From positions 90,001 to 154,000 of the forward strand of contig CAJNDS010001236.1 in the NCBI GenBank assembly GCA_905221605.1: a stretch of 64,000 bases of DNA, written 5' to 3'. Positions 1-9,000 of this stretch are shown here, piece by piece; position 1 is the first letter of the stretch, and the number at the start of each line of letters is the position of its first letter. The stretch comes from Symbiodinium natans (Eukaryota > Sar > Dinophyceae > Suessiales > Symbiodiniaceae). The position numbers and the translations under genes are program-made. A model generated the notes under the pieces. The model saw only the letters and a program-made list of their open reading frames with translations, was not told the DNA's origin and did no database searches.

Positions 1-2
1 CG

Positions 3-3000
3 ACGGACGGCGATTCCCCTTTGCGCGCAAAGCTCGCGGCGCTGGAGATGGAGATAGAAGCCCTGAAGCGAGGTTCAGACGGCGGAGGTTCGCAGACCGG
101 GTCCCAAAACCCGGCGGGCGATTTCGCCGCCGCACTCGCCGCCCAAACTGAAGCGCTGAAAGAAGCGTTAGCGCAGAGGGGCGGGCAAAGCTCCATAACG
201 ACGGTCAAAACTGACCTCACGTGGCCGACGCTGACCGACGACAAGTCGGACGCGCGAGACGTTGTCCTGTTCTACGAGGAGTTCGAGGACGTCTGCGCGC
301 TCGCCAACAACTGTCGCGGTATGAGTGCGCGCGAGAAGCTGCTAGCGCTACGCGGGCGCTGCCGCGGCTCGCGCATGAAGACGTACACGAACGCCTACCG
401 CGCAGCGTGGAAGTCGGGAGAGGTTCTCTCCGACCCACAGGCAGTGTACGACCGCATCAAGAACAAGCACTTGATGTTCGGGGAATCGCGGGAGGAAAGG
501 GAAGTCCGCGTGGATGGTGAGCATGCCTCCCTCGCTAAGGGCAAGCTCACAGGCCACCAATTCGAGCCTTTGTTTGAGGCGTCGATCGCGGACCTTGAGG
601 CGGTGGGTCTTGGGAAGACCCCACGAGAGTTGTATCTCTCGTACCTCCGCAAGATGCCCCCGTATCTCCAAAAGGCGATACGTAACGACAAGCGATTGTG
701 GCCCGGCGACCCCAAGGACGGCGGGCTGAGAGGGCCGCAGACTTGGGAGGAGAGCCATAAAGTCGTCTTGGAGTACGAACAGAGGGAAGCAGCGCACCGA
801 GCTGTTTCCCACTCTGTGTACTCCACGACCGGCTCTCCAAGCGCGGACCCGTCGGTCGCGCTAGCCGAGGCTCAGAAGGAGATTCGGAGCCTCAAGGCCA
901 CCGCTAAGGCTGCTGCCAAGGGAGCAGCTGCCGCGGCCAAGGCTGGCGCGGATCAGACGTTTGCCGCTGCGTCGAAGGGAGCCGGCAAAGGGGCGGACAA
1001 GAAGATCTGCTTCCACTTTCGCGACCACGGGAATTGCCCGAAAGGGGATGCCTGCCCGTTCAGCCACGACAAGGAGCTTCGCAGAAAAGCTCTCGCGGCT
1101 AAGAAAGGTGACCAAACCTTTGCCACGGCGAAAGGCAAGGGCAAAGGGAAGGGAGGTGGCAAGGCAAAGGCCAGCGCTAAGCCTAAGGCTGCGGCCAAAG
1201 GCGCGGCAAAGCCACCAGGCACTGTTTGCCCCTTTTTCTCCAAGAATGGGTCGTGCAAGAAAGGAGCCAGCTGCGACATGGTCCACAACCTGACGACCTC
1301 AGGAGGGACGCCGGCCTTGCCTGCCAACTGGGCCGCGCCCTCCGGGGCTTCCATGTCCAACCCCTTCGCCGCGTTCAGCGTCCAGATAAGCAGCTCAGGC
1401 GTCCAGGCAGGCGTCTCAGGAGCCGCAGGACGCGCCGCGGTGCAGCAGCACGCGCTTCCGTTGAGCAAGGGCGGGCGGGACAAGTTCGCCACCCTGGACG
1501 ATCTGCCGAAGGACTGGTGGAGCCTGGCAGACAACGAGCCAGGAGGCTACCAGTACAGAACGGTAGTCCAGGTGCTCGACCGTAAGGTCGAGTGCATGCT
1601 CGACGGATGCGCAGGCGCAAACCACGTGACAGAGGAACTCGTGGTGGGCATGATGAACCGGGCTGCAGAGCTGGGGATCGGTACCGAAGATCCCGGCTTC
1701 CCGGTCGTGAGACTCGAGAAGTGGGTCCACCCCGAATATGTGCATGGCATTGCTTCGGGAGCCCCCGTTCCTCTGAAAAGAAAAGCAGTCTTGCGCGTCA
1801 CGCTGCTGGAAGGCAGGACGGCGGACGACTGTCGCCCCAACACTGAAATTTTCGTGCGATGCAAAATCGCAGCCAGGGGGACGTCCGATTGGCACGGACT
1901 GATCCTCGGCGGCAGAGCGTTGGACTGCGCCGGAAGGATGGGCCTGGGCTTCAGGCCGGGTCCCGACTTTCACGTCCTCGACACGCTGGGAATCAGGATG
2001 CCCAGGTGCGAGGATCACAGCAAGACCCGGAAGGACAGGGCCTACGCCTTCGAAGCGCGGTTGTCGAGCCTGGACGACGCGTCATGCACCGAGCCTGGGG
2101 GCGGAAGCCGGGAGCTCCTCCGCTACGACGGGGAAGAGCCTCTCGAGCTCTCGCCAGGCGACGGGGTGCTGGTGCCTGTCGTGCGGGAGCAAGGAGTCTC
2201 CGCAGAGGGATCCCTGTCCGAGGTAGTGCTTCCGGTGGAGTGCGGGGTCGAGGCCGTACCAGGCCTTTGGCCCACAGGAGAGGGAAAGGGGTTTGTGTTG
2301 CTCGCAGCCCAAGAGTGCGATCACTCTCTCCAGCCGGGCGAGGTTGTTGCGGAAGTGCGTTCCGGCCTCGTAAGCACTGCGGCCTGTGGTTGTGGCGCGG
2401 TTGAGACGGTTTTCGAGTCGGAGCCGTCTCCGCAGGCATGTGCGGATTGTGGGGTCGCCGTTGCCTCGGTTGACCACGACCCGTGCTTTGCCTGCGGGTC
2501 CGCGTCCAGGGCCGCGGCAAGAAGCTTCCAGGGTTGTTCCTCGTGTGCGCGGTCCTTTGGGCGGCTGCGTACCGGCGCCAGGATCGGTGTGCTATCGGTC
2601 CTTGCTGCAGTGACTGTTCTCGCTTCGGTGTGGGGCGGGAGCGGCCCGGTTGGGCGCCCTGTTGAGGAGCCTGGAGTGCTTACTTGCTTGGACCACCTTC
2701 CAAGCGTCGACAGCTGGTGGGAGGCGCCGGGTGGTTACGCGTCTATGTGGGGTAGGCGCCCTGCGCAGAAGGACCTCGGGACTCTGGCGGTCGAGAAGGC
2801 GCCTTACGAAACGTGCTTGCTTCAGCGCGTAGGTGAGGCGTGGCGTCTCTGGGACACGAGGGATTTGCGTGTGGCGGAAAGCGTTGCGTGCAGCGATGAG
2901 GTTCCAGTCACCGAACGCCTCGCGGTCTTTAGGACGCGCAAGGGGCCACGCTGGGCTGGCTGGCGTGAGGGATCGGCCACTGCTGGGAGAGGCGCAAGTG

Positions 3001-6000
3001 ACGCTGTGCGCCCAGCAGACGCGGTCGATACGGCGCGCTGCCCGAGCTATCATATCGTGGAGAGCTGGGACATCGAGAAGATGATCGAAGAGCCTCCAAC
3101 GGACTACTATTATGAGAAGCTCGCGGCAGATATGCGCGCCCGGCACCCTAAAGCGTGCCCGCACCTCCTCGACCACCTCGTTTCCTTAGAGGGTTTCCTA
3201 GACAAGTCAATCTTGTTTGGCTTCTCCTTTGGAATCAGCAAGGCCGAAGTTTGTGTCTCCAAAGGCAAGCTCCTGGGACACAACATTGGGCGGGACGGGA
3301 GTTCGCCTGACGAAGAGCGTTGTCAGGCGGTGATTGACTTTCCCCCGCTCTGGGAGAAGCTTCACATTCAGCAATTTTTGGGTTGCGCAAACTGGTTGCG
3401 CGGCTACCTGCCTGTTGAGTATGGGCACGCAGCCAAGATTTCAGGGCAGTGGCAGAAGCCAGGCGCCGTCTTTCCTGAAGGCGGGCTGGGCTCAGCCGCC
3501 ACCGAGGGTTGCAAAGCTTTTAAAGCGATTAAGCGCATGATGCAGAACCGCATCAATTTGGCTACCTTCGATGAGGCCTCTGCTGCGGATGGGTCGTGTC
3601 CCCTTGAGCAGATCGCGGATGCGTCGGGCATCGCGGTAGGGGGCAGCGTCGTGCAGATGACGCGTGACTTGAGTCAGCTCAAGGTGCTTATGACGCACTC
3701 AAAGAGCCTGACCCCCGCGCAGCAGAACTGGCCGCCCTTGATACAGGAGGCGTTTGCCCAGCTCGAGGTAAAGCGGGCGACACGCCGCATGTTCGGCTCT
3801 ATTCGGACTCTGTGTTGGACAGATCATGCCAACCTTACCCGAGCGCAAACATCGGACATCGGAATGGATCCGAAGCTCGTCCGGTGGGTTGCGGAAATCC
3901 TTATGGATGGGTCCGAAATAAGGAGCCTTAGCGGTCGCTCAGCGACGCTGGGTGACAGTTTTAGCCGCAATCCCAAGGATCGGGATGCGCTCCTTGCGGC
4001 GAGGACGAAAGACCTCGAGGGCCTTTCGGGCCAACTCCGAGGTTTCGACCTGGACCAGTACCTCGGAGAGGGTACTGAGGGTGACGGACCCGTGCCCTGG
4101 GCGGTCGGCAACGACGCCGTCCCAGAGCCTGCGGGCCGTGTCCAGGCCGCGGCTGTGCCGATGTGCGTCGTCGCAGCCCTTCCGGTGCGCGTCATGGTTG
4201 TCTTTGACTACGCGCGTTGGAAAGAGCAGGACGCAGAGCTGACTGAGATCAGGCGCGTCTTCCAAGCGAGCCTCCCTGGAGTTTCTGTGGCTGTCAGGGG
4301 TTGTTGGGGTCCGTTTGAGGATACCGACGGGCTTGCCTCGCATTTCGATTGCGGGGCCGGCAGGCTCGCAGGGACCAAGAAGATCAAGCGGATCAGGGTC
4401 GACTTGCTCACTTCGTGTGCCAAGGTTCTTAGGGAAGCTTCGGGGTTTCGTCCGCAGTTCCTCGTAGGACTTGGACAAGGCGGGCTGGTCACAGCCGTCC
4501 TTAGGTGGCCTTTGGTTGTTGAGCTCACGCTCCAAGCAAGGAACCTGCAGCGCAAAGAAGCTAGGGCTGTAGGAGAGGCTTGGGCAGGCATCAAGGCTAT
4601 CTGGGCGGTGCGGCCACGCCTTTGGCGCACGCAGCAAGGCCACTTGGAAGTGGCCGAGGCTTGTCCGGAACTCAGGAAGGATTTTCCGGAGCCTCCCCTG
4701 CGAGGTTTTGGGATCGTAGGGAAGCAGGCATTGGGGGCGGAAGTTCTGCGGTCCTTGAGGTTGGACGCGGTTCGTTCCATCGATGATGCCAGCATTAGAG
4801 GGATGCTGGACGAGCCGTCACGACCCCTCTGGGACCACGAGGGTCTATGCATCTGCGGCAAGCGGACCTCGGTAGAGATAGCCGAGCGGGAGGAGCTCGA
4901 ACCTCCGCTTGAGGGCGACCTTGAGGCCCATGAGGTGGGCCTAGAGGTCAACGCCGTCCTTGCGACCTTGGATAGGACAGGAGGTTTGTTTAGGGTTAGG
5001 TCCTCAACCATCCAGCAATGGGCGGTAGGGTTCAGGACTACGCCCAAGGATGCTCCCGTTCCCACAGCATATGGCATGCTGAGTGGGAAGATATGGAAGA
5101 AGGGCCATTCCATGAAGCTCAGCCTCGGCTCCCAGCACAAGGATCTTTCCAAGTGGGGCGATGTGAAGCCTTACTGGACCACATGGGTGGTTAGAGAAGA
5201 TGGTGCTGTGGTGGCGGGGCACAACTGCTCGCCCCTGGATGCGGTTCAGGGCGACATCGTCGTGCATTGGTCGTCAGTGGTGAACTGGCACGGCCACAGA
5301 CATGTCGTGAATGAGCAGTGCGAAGTGCTCTGGAGGTCTGAGGGCAAAGAGGTTGCCTTGGACCCCTCCTTCGGCAAGCTGATAGCCCTTGTGGGTAGGG
5401 TTACTCAGGTCATTGGCTGGCGGGCAACCGGAGAAGCCTCGGATCCCCGCAGTTCTACCCGGCAGACGTCAAGGGTCCTTGCTCTATTCTCTGCGTCCAA
5501 TGAGGGCGTAGAAGGGCATTGGACCGCGGGCGCCATCAGTCGCGGGAAGAATGCCAATGAGTGCAAGCTGAAGGGTAGAGTTTTGGCGTTTATGGGTGAG
5601 GAGCACAAGGGCCCTGCTGTGGTTCTGGAGCTCGTCAGCCATAGCCCCATCCTGTGCATTTGGGACCATTCCTCAACCAAGGTCAAAGTCGAGTTTAAGG
5701 GCGGTGTTCCGTCTTTGAGCCTGGCCGCGGGGGAGGACGAAAATCGTCGCGAACAGCTTGCGGTCGAGGCGAGGGACGCGGCGAACATTTCGGAGTTCCG
5801 AGTCACGGGATCCCTTCGTACGGCGTGGTACGAGGGTCAGCGGCGCGATCCCTCATTGGCGGGCTCGATTCGCAAGCCGGAGCCGCCGATGGTGATGTCC
5901 GGAGACGGGTTGCTGGAGCGCGAGGTGACCCTCAGGACGGGTCAAACCGTCGTCGTCCCAGTGGTTCCCAACGGGGCTGCGGGCGCGAACGGGGTGACCT

Positions 6001-9000
6001 GGCGCCGCGCCTGTTACAATTCAGTCCACTGTGGAGTCCTTGGGGCCCATAGGTCTGCCGAGGTCACCATCAAGCTGCTGGAGAGGGCAGTCTGGTGGCC
6101 CGATTTGGAGAAAGATGTGCGGACCTGGGTCGCCAAGTGTCTCGCCTGCATTAAAGGCCGCTCTCGACCGACGAAGGTTGAAGCTCGTGCGGTCAAGTGT
6201 GGCGCCGAGACATGCTGGCAGGAAGTCAGCGTGGACTGTGAGGGTCCGAACCGAGAGGACAGGGAGGGGCATAGGTACTCGCTTACGTACTTCGATTGCC
6301 TCAGTCATGCTGTCCTCCTCGAGCCGATGAGGTCTCTGACTCATGCGGAAGTCAGGAGGGCGTTCGTGCGCTGTGTGCTTCGCAGCAGGACGATCCCGAG
6401 CCTCATCAGGTCGGACAGAGGCCCAGAGTTCAAGAACGCGCTCATGGCAGAACTCAGCGCGATGCTTGGGACCGAGTGGCGGTTTAGCGCGCCCTTGAGG
6501 CCTTGTGAGTTGGGCGCAAACGAGCGAGTCCACCAAGAAGTTCAAAAGGTGCTGGGGGCGGTCGTCAGACAAGTCGGCGCCTCCCTTTCCGAAGCTTGGT
6601 CGGATTGGCTCGTGGTGGCGGAGTACGTCATAGACAACACTCCGGGACCCCACGGGTATACCCCGAGGGACCTAGAGCGGAGCTGGTCGCTCGCTCTACC
6701 AATTGAAAAGGACGTCCTGCGAGACGCCTTGCAGTTTGAACCCATCTCTGATTGGGCTCGGAGCCAGTTCAAACAGTTCTCGGAGCTAGCTGCTGCGGTC
6801 CGAGAGCACTGGACGCGGTCTTCAGAAGCGCGGGCGAAACTTGCAAACCGTCATAGGCGCAGTGTGGACCTTAAACCAGGCGACCGAGTGGTCTGGAACG
6901 CTCCGAGGGCCCGCTCAGAGGGGGCGGGGCGTGTGCCTTGGAAACCGGGTCTGACCGGCCCCTGGCGCGTGTTGGAAGTCAAGGGCCACAGGCTCACCTT
7001 GGAGCCCGTGTCGATGGAGTCGGGGGGTACTTCTTCCGCCCGGCGCGGCCCGATGGAGGCGCACGCAGAAGACTGCATTCTTGTTCCTGCGGATGCAGAT
7101 GGCGCGGAATCCCGCGAGCCGGTCGTCTTTGAAGACGATGAAACCGGCGGGGACGGCTCGTCTCGCCCCAGCTTAGGGCAACAGGTTCAAGGCGACGCCA
7201 AGCAGGTGGAGTTCACGCTGACCAGGCGCGGGAGGGAATTCGTCCTCCGCCTTGGCGACCGCATTGCCTATCGGGGCGTAGGTGGAGGCCCGAAGGTGCG
7301 CAGGTTAGGACGGGTCACGCAGGTGGATGCGGCCCGTGCGCAGGTCGGTGTCCATCGCTATCTCCCCGACGCCAGCGGGGTTCGCGTCAAATGGCGGCTT
7401 GCATATATCGCCGAGGACGGAGCGCTCACGCTTTCAGAAGGGACCCGTCCGGCCCATGAAGCGGTTTCTGTGAAGGAAATCATTTCCAAAATCGACCTAA
7501 ACCGCGACGGCGTGCTTGCTGCAGCCTCGGCCAGAAAGTTGGACAAGGGGGCGTATTCGTTGCAGGACAGGACCCTCGAGCGAGCGTCTCGTGCCGGCGC
7601 GAGTGTGCTCTCGATCCGAGAGGCCCTCGCGGACCTCTTGGTCGCGGAACCCCGCGTGTTGCAGCCTAGGGCTTCCCCAGAGTCGGGTGCTGTCGAGAGT
7701 TGGTTCCGGCAGTATTTCCTTGGTGGGGTTCCTGATGTCTTAGAGGTTGCTTGGGGTGACGCGGTCGTTTCCGACGCGGCTAGGAGGCACGGGTACAGGG
7801 TTGTTCCCGCTTTTGTGCAAGGCAAGCAGGCCTACGGGATCACCTGGAACCTGGCCGCAGAAGAGCACTTGGAGGCCATTAGCGCCGCTGTTCTGCGCAC
7901 AGAGCCGAAGGTGCTCGTAATTGGGCTTGAGGGGAAGAATGTGCCCCGGGCTTTCCTCCAGCTAGTCGTCCGGTGTGCGCAGGAACGCACACGCGCGGGC
8001 GCCCACGTCGCGTTGCGTTTGCAGGCGCAAAAGGGCGAGTGGGAGCCTTGGCGGCTAGAGGAGTGGGGCGCCTTGTTTGGGACGCTCGCAGGGCCGCGCT
8101 GGCCTTGGGCTTTCGTGCGGGCTGACATGTGCCAGTTCGCGCGGGCCGGTGGCCGCAGCAACCTCGTTGAGAGCGGGGCCCTGTGGCTCGCCGATTTCAG
8201 CTTAGAATCGGTAGGTTTGAGGTGTAGTAGGCCGGATGCACTAGGCGCAGTGCAGCACAAGCACGTTGAGCGCGCGCAATCCGACTACAACCTCATAGGG
8301 GCGGCTTTCTGCGCCTCGCTCCAGGACCTTGGTCTGAGGGGCGCAGAAGAGCTGTGCACCGCTGCAGTTGAAAGCTTTCCAGCGACTGCGGGTGCAGATA
8401 GCGCCGCGGCTGCGCCACAGCCCTCTCCAGTCGTTCCCCTCCCGGACGTGCGGTCGGGCGAGGACCTCACGCCAGCAGAGCGTGCGGAGCTGGATAAGGA
8501 GGTGGATAAGTATGCCGCGGAGAAAGAAGCGTTTTGGCGAACCAAGGCGGACGCCAAGGACTGGGATTCCGTCCGGGCTGACCTTGAGGTCTATGCTCTT
8601 GCGGGCGAGAAGGTCGCGGAGGATCCTAGGCGCACCGAGGCCTATAGAGACCTCGTATGGTCGGGTTTGAAGATCGAGCCTGGACCAACCAGACCCGGGC
8701 TGACCGATGCTGATATCGCAGCCGTCAGGGAGGTCATACGGCGAAAGGCCGCTGGGTTCTGGGTGGAGGACACCACCAGGACCACGGTCAGGAAGTTCGC
8801 CCATGACTGCATCCCCACCGGGCCGCCGGTCTCGTCCCAGCCTCACAGTCTGAGGGGCGAGTCCGCGCAATGGGTCGACGACAAGCTTGAAGAAGAATGC
8901 AAGCGGGGTCAGTTGATCCGCGGCAGCTCGGCTTGGGGATCTGCGCCGTTTCCGACCAAGGAAATGCCCAGCTACAAGCGGCATAGGAAGCGACGCTTGG

